The translations under genes were made by a program, and so were the position numbers. The notes beneath the pieces were generated by a model. It saw only the letters and a list, made by a program, of their open reading frames with translations, ran no database searches and was not told the DNA's origin. From NCBI GenBank assembly GCA_020638795.1, contig JACKHW010000002.1:496001-560000 (forward strand): DNA of 64,000 nt, given 5' to 3'. Source of the DNA: Planctomycetota bacterium. GTDB taxonomy: Bacteria > Planctomycetota > UBA1135 > GCA-002748355. Shown here in pieces: positions 8,509-17,445 of the stretch (positions within the stretch are counted from its first letter, which is position 1; each line of letters begins with the position of its first letter).

Positions 8509-9951
8509 TCAGCTCTTCGCGATGCAGTAGAGGCGGCGATCCGAGCGGAGGAAGAGCCGATCGCCGTCGACCGCGGGCGACGCATTGAAGTGACTGTCGT
8601 CATCGAGTTCGTTGCGCGCGAGCAGGTCGAACTTGCCATCAGCCGAATAGACGAACGTGCCGCGCTTGCGACTCACGACGTAGAGGCGACCGCCAGCGAA
8701 CACCGGCGACGAGTAGATCTTGCTGGTCCTGCCATCGAGGCGTTCGTCGAAGAGGATCGCACCGTCCTTCGCATCCAGGCACGCTCCCATACCGCTCATC
8801 GCGACGAGGTAGAGCTTGCCCTCGTGCAGCAGCGGCGACGGAATCGCGAGGTTCTTGCTCTTCCAAAACGTGCGGTCGTCACCTTCTTCGAGCTTCTTGG
8901 CAAACCGCAGAGCCAAGCTCTCGCCCGATCCGCCGAAGGTGTACACGATGTCGTCGTCCGCGACCGGGGTCGGCGAGATCCCTCCGCGCGTCTCGGTCTC
9001 GACGCTCCAGCAGACCGCTCCTGTCCTCGGGTCGAGTCCCCACACTTCGCCGCCGAGCATCACGACGACGACGGACGCGTCCCCTCTGCCCGCGAGCATT
9101 GGTGAGGTCGCACAACCCTCGAGGTTGGATGATTCGCGCTTCCAGGCGAGTTTGCCGGTCTTGCGATCGTATGCGCGGATCGAGTTGCTCTCTTCGGATG
9201 CATTCACGATCACGAGGTCGCCCGCGAGAAGCGGACTGCCCGCAGCACCCCAACGCAACGACAGCGTCTTGCCATCGCGCACGACTTGATTCGTCGGCGG
9301 TGCTGCATCGGGATTTGGCGTTCCCGTGTCGACGTGCCAGACCTCCTTGCCGTCGAGATCGAGCGCGAGCACACCGGCATGGCCGAGGTAGGCGTAGATG
9401 CGTTCGTCATCGCACGTCGGCGTCGGTGTCGCGAAGCCGTGTTCGGTGGTTTGCATCTGCGGCGGCTTCTTCGTGAGCGGCGCATCCAAGTCGTATTGCC
9501 AGGTCTTACTGCCGCTCGTGCGATCGAACGCGATCACGTGGAGTGCGAGATCTTCGAGTTTGCCGCCGTCGTCGAGGTGGCTTCCGTAGCCCGTGTAGCA
9601 GATCACGATGACCAACTTGCCGTGCACGATCGGGCTCGATGCACCTGGCCCCGGAAGGTCGACGCGCCACGCGACGTTCTCGTCGTTGCTCCATGCGATC
9701 GGCGGATTCGCATGTCGCGCGACACCGTCGCGCCTCGGCCCGCGGAAGCCGTTCCAGTCGTCACGGGGCAGCTCGGCGTTGGCTTGGTTCTGCGGGGCTT
9801 GGTTCTGCGGGGCTTGGTGCTGTGAGTTGCCGTCCGTGACGGGAAGCGTGGCCGAATCCCCTTGGATGGCGCGCAAGGGCACGGCATTCAGGGGCACGGT
9901 CAGGCCGACGACGGAGCTCAGCGCGAGCGCGACTTGGAATCCACGATGCAT
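8509..9951 (-). CDS. PQQ-like beta-propeller secreted protein
   Basis: A 480-residue protein with a signal peptide (ALALSSVVGLTVPLNAVP), then a Gln/Asn/Pro repeat (three copies of QNQAP-type units near residues 48-58) as a linker. The conserved WNGFRGPRRDGVA opening follows, then blades with ASSPIVHGKLVIVICY, DLDGKEVWHVDTG, YDRKTGKLAWKRE and FAGGRLYVVSRKRGTF, ending NASPAVDGDRLFLRSDRRLYCIA. It lies upstream of, and nearly abuts, the next propeller gene. Probably exported; function unknown. Confidence 0.85.
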   Translation of the reverse strand: MHRGFQVALALSSVVGLTVPLNAVPLRAIQGDSATLPVTDGNSQHQAPQNQAPQNQANAELPRDDWNGFRGPRRDGVARHANPPIAWSNDENVAWRVDLPGPGASSPIVHGKLVIVICYTGYGSHLDDGGKLEDLALHVIAFDRTSGSKTWQYDLDAPLTKKPPQMQTTEHGFATPTPTCDDERIYAYLGHAGVLALDLDGKEVWHVDTGTPNPDAAPPTNQVVRDGKTLSLRWGAAGSPLLAGDLVIVNASEESNSIRAYDRKTGKLAWKRESSNLEGCATSPMLAGRGDASVVVVMLGGEVWGLDPRTGAVCWSVETETRGGISPTPVADDDIVYTFGGSGESLALRFAKKLEEGDDRTFWKSKNLAIPSPLLHEGKLYLVAMSGMGACLDAKDGAILFDERLDGRTSKIYSSPVFAGGRLYVVSRKRGTFVYSADGKFDLLARNELDDDSHFNASPAVDGDRLFLRSDRRLYCIAKS

Positions 9952-10019
9952 CGGAGCAGTGTCGAGTGATTCGCGAGCGTCTGCAACCTGCTCCGCGTCC
10001 CCAATTCTTCCCTGTCGCG

Positions 10020-10533
10020 TTACCCTTGGAACGGGTCACGCCCCTCGCGTGCCGCCCGGAGCTTGTCCGTCCACTCCGTGTCCTCGGGGTCGAGCTTGGA
10101 TGCTTCGCCCCAATACCCGAGTGCGGATTCCTTGTGCCCGGAACGCCAGAGCGCATCAGCGATATCGCTCGAGCGCCTCGTCGTCGTTTTCCTTGCGGGC
10201 GGTTCCTTCGAGCAGTCGGGCTCCGCGCACGGCGTCCGCCGTGAGGATTGCGTCCGACCAGCCTCGTGTGCCACTGCGATAGGCGCGCTCGAGGGCATCG
10301 AAGGCTTCGGCATGACGACCCGCTTCGACGAGTTGCGATCCGTGGAACGCCCAGCGCTCGCGCGATCGCTGTGGACATCTCGGACGCAGCAACGCTGGAG
10401 ACGCTGCCGTCACTGTTTGGTCCTTGTCGACGGCCGCGGTTGGCGCCGTCTCGCTTGCCATCGACGTGATTCCGAGCGTCGAGAGAACACCGGCAGCGAG
10501 ACCGACGAAGAGGAGTCGTGCTGAGCGTTGCAT
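10020..10533 (-). pseudogene. Secreted TPR-like protein split by a frameshift
   Basis: From ATG 10533 the first frame reads a signal peptide (LLFVGLAAGVLSTLG) and TPR-like helices (ERWAFHGSQLVEAGRHAEAFDAL, given here only in part as motif) and stops at 10156-10158 after DDEALERYR. The next frame, shifted by +1, continues the same helical pattern (DIADALWRSGHKESALGYW, then ASKLDPEDTEW) to 10020. Joined, the product would be about 170 residues. The shift point lies near 10160-10175. The cause could be a real frameshift mutation, a sequencing error or, less likely, programmed shifting. The start codon directly follows the stop of the upstream DNRLRE gene (TGAATG), so the two were one operon. Confidence 0.6.
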
Positions 10534-11580
10534 TCAGCGCACACGCACTTCGAGTGCTTGGCTCATTTCGAATCCTCGAGCGACGACTTGGAAATACAGG
10601 GGGATCGCACGCAGTCGTGCGTCATTGGGCAGTGGCAGAGTCCATTTGGCGTCCTTCGTGCTGAGTGACAGGGTGCCGAGCACGTCGTCGCCCGCGACAT
10701 GGACGTTGCACGAGGGCAGTTGCAAGAACGCGAGATTGAGCGGCAATGGAAGCGCGCCCCAACTCGTCTTGCTGAAACCCGCGAGGAGAAGCGTTGCGCG
10801 CATCGAAGCACGCGCCGCGTCGTGGGCATGCAGGTCGAGCGGCTTGCCGATCAACGCGTCGTCGCTGTCGACCACGAGCACGGGGCGACCGCTGAGGTTC
10901 TCGCTCGACGCACACGCGGTGCCGAACGAGGTGATTCCCCACCGCAACTCGAGCAACGGTCTCTCGGTGACGACTGCATCTTCGCGACTGCGGATGAGTG
11001 CGAGCCGTGAGGCGCCCGAGCGGATTTCCCATCCGGTCCTCAACATCAATCCGTGATTGGCGCCCGACCACCAGGTACGCGCGATACTCGTGACGTCGAA
11101 GACACGCCAGCCCTTGTAGAAGCTATCGCCAACACAACGGTAATCGACCGCGTTCGAATCGAACGCTGGCTGCGATTGCCAAGTGATTGCGCCTTCGCTC
11201 CACGTATTGGTCACGTTGTGTGCACTCGCAGCGAGACAACCCGCGCCGCTCGCACCCGATTGGTAGAGGCGCAGCACCGCGCTGTCCGGTGCACCGAGCG
11301 AAGCCAGCTTGGTGACGTCGAAGCCGAAGTAGGTTCGGATCCATGCCGCGTTGCCCTCCTTGGTGAGCTTGAGCGGCGAGATCGAGCCATAGTTGGACGT
11401 GGGGTTGGCTTCCTCGACGTGCGCGTCGCGATCCGGATTCAAGCGGACGAGTGTTTGTGTTCGCACGATGCTCTGCATCGCGAACAACACGCAACATCCG
11501 ACAAGACCCACGAGAGTCTTCGCGCGTGTCAGGCGTTCTCGTGGTTCGTGATTCCGGCGAACGAGTTCGGTGATGGGCAT
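10534..11580 (-). CDS. DNRLRE-domain secreted protein
   Basis: A 348-residue protein. ATG 11580 is chosen because an AGGA element lies just upstream and a hydrophobic export segment (TLVGLVGCCVLFAMQ) follows; the frame is open to 11781. Residues about 50-230 have the features of the DNRLRE domain: VRLNPDRDAHVEEANPTSNYG, then IRTYFGFDVTKLASLG, an RLYQSG strand, NTWSEGAITWQSQP and VFDVTSIARTWWSG. Such domains are found in surface and secreted proteins. The last 100 residues match the shared C-terminal module (GFSKTSWGALPLPL, LPLPNDARLRAIPLYFQ). It is followed with no gap by the frameshifted TPR gene. Confidence 0.8.
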   Translation of the reverse strand: MPITELVRRNHEPRERLTRAKTLVGLVGCCVLFAMQSIVRTQTLVRLNPDRDAHVEEANPTSNYGSISPLKLTKEGNAAWIRTYFGFDVTKLASLGAPDSAVLRLYQSGASGAGCLAASAHNVTNTWSEGAITWQSQPAFDSNAVDYRCVGDSFYKGWRVFDVTSIARTWWSGANHGLMLRTGWEIRSGASRLALIRSREDAVVTERPLLELRWGITSFGTACASSENLSGRPVLVVDSDDALIGKPLDLHAHDAARASMRATLLLAGFSKTSWGALPLPLNLAFLQLPSCNVHVAGDDVLGTLSLSTKDAKWTLPLPNDARLRAIPLYFQVVARGFEMSQALEVRVR

Positions 11581-11798
11581 CGGGATTCCTGGGTCGATGA
11601 CGGCTGCCCTTGCGTGCACTGGCTCGCGCGGTATCGCGGGGGCGGACGCGGAAACGTGAGAATCGAGAGGATACCGGTGGATGCGTTGGCGTGGCATGAT
11701 GCGCGCGAAACGAGATCGACGAGTGCGGACTGTTCCGCGCTGGATCGAAGTGCATTCTCGCCGAGTATTCCCGGGGGTCATGGTCAGGGCACACCGAC

Positions 11799-13661
11799 AT
11801 GAATCGACGACGCTATCGACGCAACATTACGTTCCCGAGGGTCCTGTGCACGGTGTGCGCCATCGTGCTCGCCGCGGCGGCATCTCGGGACGCGTTCTCC
11901 CAGGTCGCGACCGACAAGGCAGCACCGGTCTTCGAGAACGGCGAGGCGCAGGTCGTCGAGGCATTCCAGAATCCGAAGGATTGGATCCGCGAGGACCTCT
12001 GGGTCGAGACGGAGTTCGACTCGGATGGTGACGGGAAGCGCGATCGTGTGCACGTCGATGTGACGCGTCAGGGACAGACGGAGACCGAAGGGCTGAAGGT
12101 TCCGGTCATCTACGAGACCAGTCCCTACTACAACGGCGTCGCTGGCAACAATCCCGCGTTCTTCTGGAACCCCAAGCACGCGGTCGGCGCGAAGCCTCCG
12201 GTTCGCGAGCACCCGCCGGGGATCCGTGCACGGACGCCGCGTCCGATGATGTCGCAATCGCTCGTGCGCACTTGGGTTCCTCGGGGTTTTGCAGTCGTTC
12301 ACTCCGCGTCTCCGGGTACCGGGCTTTCGCAAGGATGTCCGACGGTTGGCGGCGACAACGAATCTCTGGCTCCAAAGGCCGTGATCGACTGGCTGTGTGG
12401 GCGGGCGAAGGGTTTCTCCGAACCCAATGGCGGCGAGCCGGTCGTCGCGTCGTGGTGCACGGGCAAGGTCGGGATGACCGGCACGTCCTACAACGGCACC
12501 TTGCCGCTCGCAGCTGCGACGACCGGTGTCGAAGGGCTCGAGGCGATCATCCCGGACGCGCCCAATACTTCGTACTACCACTACTACCGTGCGAATGGTC
12601 TCGTGCGACATCCCGGTGGTTACATGGGGGAGGACATCGACGTTCTGTTCGACTTCATCCATTCGGGTGACGTCGATCGTCGTGAGTGGTGCAACTGCAA
12701 CGTCCGCGATGCCGTGTTGGCCAAGAACTTGGATCGCGTTACGGGGGACTACAGCGACTTCTGGGCGGGGCGTGACTACGCGAACAAGCTCGATTCGGTT
12801 CGCGCGGCCGTTCTCATGTCGCACGGGCTCAATGACTGGAACGTGATGCCGAGCCATACGATTCGCATCTATGCGGCGTTGAAGGCGAAGGGACTGCCGA
12901 CGCAGATCTATCTGCATCAAGGTGGGCACGGTGGACCGCCGCCGATGTCGATGATGAATCGTTGGTTCTCGCGTTATCTCTACGGTGTCGAGAACGGCGT
13001 CGAGAAGGATCCGCGCGCAATGATCGTACGAGTCGGGGAGCGCGCTCCGACTGCGTATCCCGACTATCCCAACCCCGATGCCCAGCCCGTCGTGCTCCAC
13101 CCGACGGGCGGTGGCAGCGATCAAGGAGGCTTGGTTGCGAGTGCAGAAGAGGGGCAGGGCGTCGAGAGTCTCACCGACAACGTCGAGTTGACCGGTGCTC
13201 AGCTTGCGCAAGCTTCGTTGCCGCACCGGCTCCTCTATGCGACGGCCCCGTTGACGAAGGCCTTGCACCTCTCGGGTACGGTGGAAGTGCACTTGCGCGT
13301 CGCGTGTGACAAGAAGGCCGCAAACCTCTCGGTATGGCTCGTGCAACTGCCGTGGAAGAAGGGCGGTCGTGTGTTCGACAACGTCATCACGCGCGGATGG
13401 GCGGATCCTCAAAATCATGATTCATTGCGCAAGGGCGAGCCGCTCGTGCCCGGCAAGTTCTACGACGTGACGTTCGCACTCGAGCCTGACGATCAAATCG
13501 TTCCCGAAGGACGCAGCATCGGGCTCATGCTCTTCTCGAGTGACCGGGACTTCACCCTGTGGCCGCCACCGGGCACCGAGTTGAAGTTCGAACTCGACGC
13601 ATGCACGTTGACGCTTCCAGTCGTCGGCGGTGTCGAGGCGTTCCGCGCGGCGACGAAGTGA
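11799..13661 (+). CDS. CocE/NonD-family (Xaa-Pro dipeptidyl-peptidase-like, S15) secreted hydrolase
   Basis: A 620-residue serine hydrolase with a signal peptide (VLCTVCAIVLAAAASRDAFS). The catalytic triad of the family can be placed: Ser230 in TGTSYNG, Asp346 in HGLNDWNV and His377 in HQGGHGG. An N-terminal segment (VTRQGQTETEGLKVPVIYETSPYY, in part) matches the S15 core entry, and residues about 450-610 form the beta-rich PepX C-terminal domain (LHLSGTVEVHLRV, GKFYDVTFALEPDD). Family members cleave Xaa-Pro dipeptides or hydrolyse esters and acyl groups such as cocaine esters or glutaryl amides; the substrate here is not predictable. Its stop overlaps the GTG start of the next gene. Confidence 0.88.
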   Translation: MNRRRYRRNITFPRVLCTVCAIVLAAAASRDAFSQVATDKAAPVFENGEAQVVEAFQNPKDWIREDLWVETEFDSDGDGKRDRVHVDVTRQGQTETEGLKVPVIYETSPYYNGVAGNNPAFFWNPKHAVGAKPPVREHPPGIRARTPRPMMSQSLVRTWVPRGFAVVHSASPGTGLSQGCPTVGGDNESLAPKAVIDWLCGRAKGFSEPNGGEPVVASWCTGKVGMTGTSYNGTLPLAAATTGVEGLEAIIPDAPNTSYYHYYRANGLVRHPGGYMGEDIDVLFDFIHSGDVDRREWCNCNVRDAVLAKNLDRVTGDYSDFWAGRDYANKLDSVRAAVLMSHGLNDWNVMPSHTIRIYAALKAKGLPTQIYLHQGGHGGPPPMSMMNRWFSRYLYGVENGVEKDPRAMIVRVGERAPTAYPDYPNPDAQPVVLHPTGGGSDQGGLVASAEEGQGVESLTDNVELTGAQLAQASLPHRLLYATAPLTKALHLSGTVEVHLRVACDKKAANLSVWLVQLPWKKGGRVFDNVITRGWADPQNHDSLRKGEPLVPGKFYDVTFALEPDDQIVPEGRSIGLMLFSSDRDFTLWPPPGTELKFELDACTLTLPVVGGVEAFRAATK

Positions 13662-14611
13662 CGAAGACGCCGTCGGACGGAAAACGACGCGTCCACATCC
13701 GGCCGTGGCTGGTGTTCGGCGTGATCGCGGGTTGCGTCGGCGCCGGCTACTTGGGCGCGCATCACTGGCTGCTCGATCTCTGCGCGCACTTCCGCGTGCA
13801 GTACGCATACGCGACGGCGCTGCTCTTCGGTTGGTTCCTCGTGTTGCGTTCCTGGGTGGGTGTGCTGGCGACGCTGGCGTTGTTCGGAGCCATCCTGCCC
13901 GACTTGTTCTTGCTCGCGACGCGGACGGACCTCGGTGCCGATGTGCAATCGCGTCCGGCGCTGCGTGTTCTGTTCGCCAACGTGCATACGCAGAATCGCG
14001 AGTTCGAGCGATTGATCGCGCTCGTCCGCCAAGAGAAGCCCGAGATCGTTGTCCTCGAAGAAGTCGATGCCGTCTGGAGCGACGCTCTCGCGCCACTGCG
14101 CATCGACTACCCGCACGAGAAGCATGCACTGCGTCCCGACAACTTCGGGATCGCGGTGCTCAGCAAAATCGTGCTCACCAAAGCGGGCATTCGTTCCATC
14201 GGTGGTGCGTTGCCGTCGATCGAGGCGTGGTTCGTACATGGTGGCAACACATGGAAGTTGCTAGCGACGCACGCGGTGCCGCCGACGAACGCCGCAGCGA
14301 AGTCGTGGCGCGATACCCAACTACTGCTCACCGCGAACTACGTTCACGGCCTGGGCGGGCACTCGATCCTGATCGGCGACTTCAACACGACTCCGTGGTC
14401 GCCGGTGTTTCGCCAAATGCTCGCGGAAGCGGACCTGCGCGACAGCGCCCAGGGCTTCGGCGCCCAGCCAACGTGGCCAATGAAGCTACCCGGCATCCTG
14501 CGCATTCCCCTCGATCACTGCCTCTGCAGCCCAGACATCGCAGTGACGGACCGGCGCCTACTCGGCCCGATCGGTTCGGATCACATGCCGATCCTGTTCG
14601 AGCTTCGGTAA
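13658..14611 (+). CDS. Membrane-anchored endonuclease/exonuclease/phosphatase (EEP) family protein
   Basis: A 317-residue protein. The GTG at 13658 overlaps the preceding stop (GTGA) and gives a protein that begins with a short basic segment and about three transmembrane helices in the first 90 residues. The EEP domain follows, with VLFANVHTQNRE, the metal-binding Glu in IVVLEEVDAVW, IGDFNTTPWS and the C-terminal SDHMPI motif. Family members are metal-dependent phosphodiesterases that act on nucleic acids, inositol phosphates or lipids; membrane-attached versions of this form are common and mostly uncharacterised. Translational coupling to the S15-type hydrolase is likely. Confidence 0.85.
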   Translation: MTKTPSDGKRRVHIRPWLVFGVIAGCVGAGYLGAHHWLLDLCAHFRVQYAYATALLFGWFLVLRSWVGVLATLALFGAILPDLFLLATRTDLGADVQSRPALRVLFANVHTQNREFERLIALVRQEKPEIVVLEEVDAVWSDALAPLRIDYPHEKHALRPDNFGIAVLSKIVLTKAGIRSIGGALPSIEAWFVHGGNTWKLLATHAVPPTNAAAKSWRDTQLLLTANYVHGLGGHSILIGDFNTTPWSPVFRQMLAEADLRDSAQGFGAQPTWPMKLPGILRIPLDHCLCSPDIAVTDRRLLGPIGSDHMPILFELR

Positions 14612-14776
14612 CCTCGCGCGTCAACCGCGACAGAGCCATCCCACGCGCGCAGCGTGACCCTGGCACGAATCGCACTACTTTCGTGCGTGAACTGATCCTG
14701 ACACGAGTCGCGCAGGCGGCCGATGGACGCGCGAACTTTCCGGTCCGAGCTGGGGAGCGCCTGTGTCGCGCTCGAG

Positions 14777-16495
14777 CTACTGGACGAGGCGCAGCGTCAC
14801 TGCGTTGGAGCCGTGCGTGAACTGCAGGGTCGAAATGTCGATGAGGAGAGCTGCGTGTTCGAGTCGGATGCCAGCAAGGCTCGTGCTGAACCCGGGAGCA
14901 AGACCGAAGCTCATCGAAATCTTGCCATCCTGCGGGACAATGCCGACGCCGTTCTGCACGAACGTGTTCGGCGCGTTCAGGAGAGCCGTGGTGTAAGCGT
15001 CGACATTGAGTGGCAGTAGGACTGAACCGATCGACAGGCCAGGTGCGCGCCCGGACGCGCTGCCGAGCGCCAAGTAGAGTTGTCCGGCGAATTGCGTATC
15101 GACTTCGAGCTGCATCGGGACCGTGTTGGGTGTGACGATCGCAGCCTCGTTGAACCCGATCGTGAGTTCCGGTGCGACCTTCGTCTCGATCTCGACCAGG
15201 CCCCGGTTCCCATTGTGACCGGGGGCACCGACGACGAAGTCGGGCTTACCGTTGCCGTCGAAGTCGAAGGCCGGCCGCACCGCGAAGCCGTAGTTGCTGC
15301 CGGCGGCGCTTCCGAACCAGGATTGGAGAACGGACCCATCCACGCCCGAAAGGACGTCGACTCGGCCACATGCAGTCAGACCGCCATGGCTCGCACGGCT
15401 CGAACCGACGAGGACGTCGGGCGTGCCATCAGCGTTCCAGTCACCGATTCCTTCGACGGGTTCGCTGAACCAGTCGCCCACGGCGCCGCCAGTCCAGCGA
15501 CGCAGGCTCTGACCTGTCTTCCCGGAAAGGATGCGAAGGAAGCCACTGCCGAGCGACGTCGGCGTGAACTGCGGGGCGCCGACGACGATGTCGAGAGTGC
15601 CGTCCTTGTCGATGTCGCCGACGATGCCGATCGAGTGACCGAAGTTGTCGGTCGTGATGTCTCCATGTGCGAACCACAGCCGCTGGAACGTCTTGCCGCT
15701 GAACGCCTCGACGCGTCCGGCGTTGCTGCCCATCGTGTCTTCGTCCGGGATGCCGACGAGGATGTCGGGGGTGCCGTCGCCATCCAAGTCGGCTCCAGCT
15801 TCCACCGCGTGTCCGAAGAAATCGTGCGCATTGGTGCCGACGAAGCGATGGATCAACGTGCCGGTCTTGCCGGACCAGAGGAGCGCGACGCCCTGGTTTT
15901 GCACGGCACCGCCGTGACCACCGGCAACGAAGTCATCGACTCCGTCGCCGTCGACGTCGTGCGCATTTGCGAGGCTCACGCCCATGTAGTCGCTCGAGCT
16001 ACCGGCGACCGAGCGGATCTTGGCGAAGGTCTTGCCGGAGTAGACGTGCACCGCGCCGGAACGGTATCCGTTGAGATTCTCGTGCGGGGCTCCGATCGCA
16101 AAATCGTGGATGCCGTCCGCATCCACGTCGCCGAGGGCGCAGACGCTGAGACCGAATCGCGCTTGGTCCTGCACGCCTTCGACATCGAAAAGGCGGTGCC
16201 CATCGCGTCCCGCGATGACAACCGCACGTCCTACCCAAGTGCCGAGGTTTTGCGTGCCAGGCGATTCCGGCGCGCCGACGAGCACTTCGGCGAACCCGTC
16301 ACCATCCAGGTCGCCGAGCCCTTCCACCGAGAAGCCGTAGCGGCTCGGTAGCTCGGGTGACGGGAAGACGCCGATTGGGCGAACCTGGCCTTGGGCTGTC
16401 GCGAGGCCCGCGGACAGCGAGACCAGGGCAGCGAGAACGAGACTGCGCCACGACGCATCGGTGGCGGCGAAATCGATGGAGGTAGATCGGTTCAC
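14777..16495 (-). CDS. FG-GAP repeat (integrin alpha-like) secreted protein
   Basis: A 572-residue protein beginning with GTG; no in-frame ATG precedes the signal peptide (LVLAALVSLSAGLATAQG). At least six FG-GAP blades are visible, each with a calcium-binding DxDxDG-type loop: LGDLDGDGFAEVLVGAP, LGDVDADGIHDFAIGAP, HDVDGDGVDDFVAGG, GADLDGDGTPDILVGIP, VGDIDKDGTLDIVVGAP and IGDWNADGTPDVLVG. This predicts a seven-bladed propeller. Residues from about 455 on hold the shared C-terminal module (GQLYLALGSASGRAPGL, then SVLLPLNVDAY). Probably exported. FG-GAP propellers bind protein or carbohydrate partners in other systems; none is evident here. Confidence 0.88.
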   Translation of the reverse strand: MNRSTSIDFAATDASWRSLVLAALVSLSAGLATAQGQVRPIGVFPSPELPSRYGFSVEGLGDLDGDGFAEVLVGAPESPGTQNLGTWVGRAVVIAGRDGHRLFDVEGVQDQARFGLSVCALGDVDADGIHDFAIGAPHENLNGYRSGAVHVYSGKTFAKIRSVAGSSSDYMGVSLANAHDVDGDGVDDFVAGGHGGAVQNQGVALLWSGKTGTLIHRFVGTNAHDFFGHAVEAGADLDGDGTPDILVGIPDEDTMGSNAGRVEAFSGKTFQRLWFAHGDITTDNFGHSIGIVGDIDKDGTLDIVVGAPQFTPTSLGSGFLRILSGKTGQSLRRWTGGAVGDWFSEPVEGIGDWNADGTPDVLVGSSRASHGGLTACGRVDVLSGVDGSVLQSWFGSAAGSNYGFAVRPAFDFDGNGKPDFVVGAPGHNGNRGLVEIETKVAPELTIGFNEAAIVTPNTVPMQLEVDTQFAGQLYLALGSASGRAPGLSIGSVLLPLNVDAYTTALLNAPNTFVQNGVGIVPQDGKISMSFGLAPGFSTSLAGIRLEHAALLIDISTLQFTHGSNAVTLRLVQ

Positions 16496-16740
16496 AGAGG
16501 GACTCGAACGCAGGGCGTTGGCAGAAGTCAGCGAACGAAACTCAGGTGGAGGATTCTACACCTTGCGGTCAGCCCCCGCGCTGCGACGTTTTCCTGCTTG
16601 GACCCCGTCCTGCAGCGGAACTCGAGCTGTCGTCGCAAGCCCCCGTGCGACCGCCATTCCAAAGGCCGATCACGCTCGTGTGGCATTCTTGCACTGGCAC
16701 GGAGGTTTCGGCGCATCGGACACGCGGGCATGCTGTCCGC

Positions 16741-17298
16741 ATGAGGATCACGCGGGACGAAGCTTGGGATCACCTCTGCGCCTGGACGGAGACGGATGCG
16801 TTGCGCAAGCACGCACGCGCGGTCGAAGTCGTGATGCGTGCTGCGGCCGAGCGCTATGGCGCTGGGGTGGACGACATCGAAGCATGGGGTATCGCCGGCA
16901 TGCTCCACGATGCGGACTACGAAAAGTGGCCCGAAGACCATCCGAATCGCATTGTTGCATGGCTTCGCGATCGTGGTGAAGAATCGATCGCCCACGCGAT
17001 TTCCGCGCACTACACGAAGTGGAATGTTCCTTACGAAACGGCGCTCGACAAGGCGCTTCTCGCATGCGACGAACTCACCGGCTTCGTAGGGGCCTGCAGC
17101 CTGGTTCGCCCCGAGGGCATTCGCACCCTCACCGCGAAGAGCGTCAAGAAGAAGCTCAAGGACAAGTCCTTCGCTGCCAAGGTCGAGCGCAGCGAAGTCG
17201 TCACAGGCGCCGAACTGCTCGGCGTCGACATCGGCGATCACATCACCTTCGTCATTGAAGCGCTCCAACCCCACGCCGAAGAACTCGGCCTGGCCTGA
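16741..17298 (+). CDS. HD-domain phosphohydrolase-like protein
   Basis: A 185-residue protein from ATG 16741. It has the HD-superfamily metal ligands: His in ALRKHARAVEVVMR, the HD pair in AGMLHDADYEKW, His in HAISAHYTKWN and Asp in LLACDELTGF. Small stand-alone HD proteins of this form are usually annotated as hydrolases without known substrate; nucleotide or phosphoester hydrolysis is typical. The frame is open upstream to 16546, but that stretch does not look coding. It is divergent from the FG-GAP gene and converges on ribF. Confidence 0.85.
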   Translation: MRITRDEAWDHLCAWTETDALRKHARAVEVVMRAAAERYGAGVDDIEAWGIAGMLHDADYEKWPEDHPNRIVAWLRDRGEESIAHAISAHYTKWNVPYETALDKALLACDELTGFVGACSLVRPEGIRTLTAKSVKKKLKDKSFAAKVERSEVVTGAELLGVDIGDHITFVIEALQPHAEELGLA

Positions 17299-17378
17299 CG
17301 ACTGACGACTGCGCGGACGAAATCGTGATAGCGTGATTCATGGGTCAGCTTCTCCTTGCACCTCGAGTGCGTTTGAAT

Positions 17379-17399
17379 GCCGGTAGCATGCCTACCGGC
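17379..17399. terminator. Hairpin between convergent HD gene and ribF
   Basis: GCCGGTAG (17379-17386) and CTACCGGC (17392-17399) form a perfect 8-bp stem around the loop CATGC, in the 147-base gap between two convergent genes. There is no T-run on either side, so the call as a bidirectional terminator rests on position and symmetry. Confidence 0.45.
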
Positions 17400-17445
17400 C
17401 AGGCGAGGCTGGTCCTCTCATCTCATCTGGCACCTTTCGTGCGGG

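Noticed and set aside
11784..13418. Long open frame (544 codons) opposite the CocE-type hydrolase gene
   Set aside because: It is an antisense by-product of GC-rich coding DNA; the plus-strand product has a signal peptide and a full catalytic triad, the minus-strand product matches nothing.
13630..14820. 396-codon frame overlapping the EEP phosphatase gene on the same strand
   Set aside because: Translation is an Arg-rich shifted reading of the EEP gene, which has all family motifs in the other frame.
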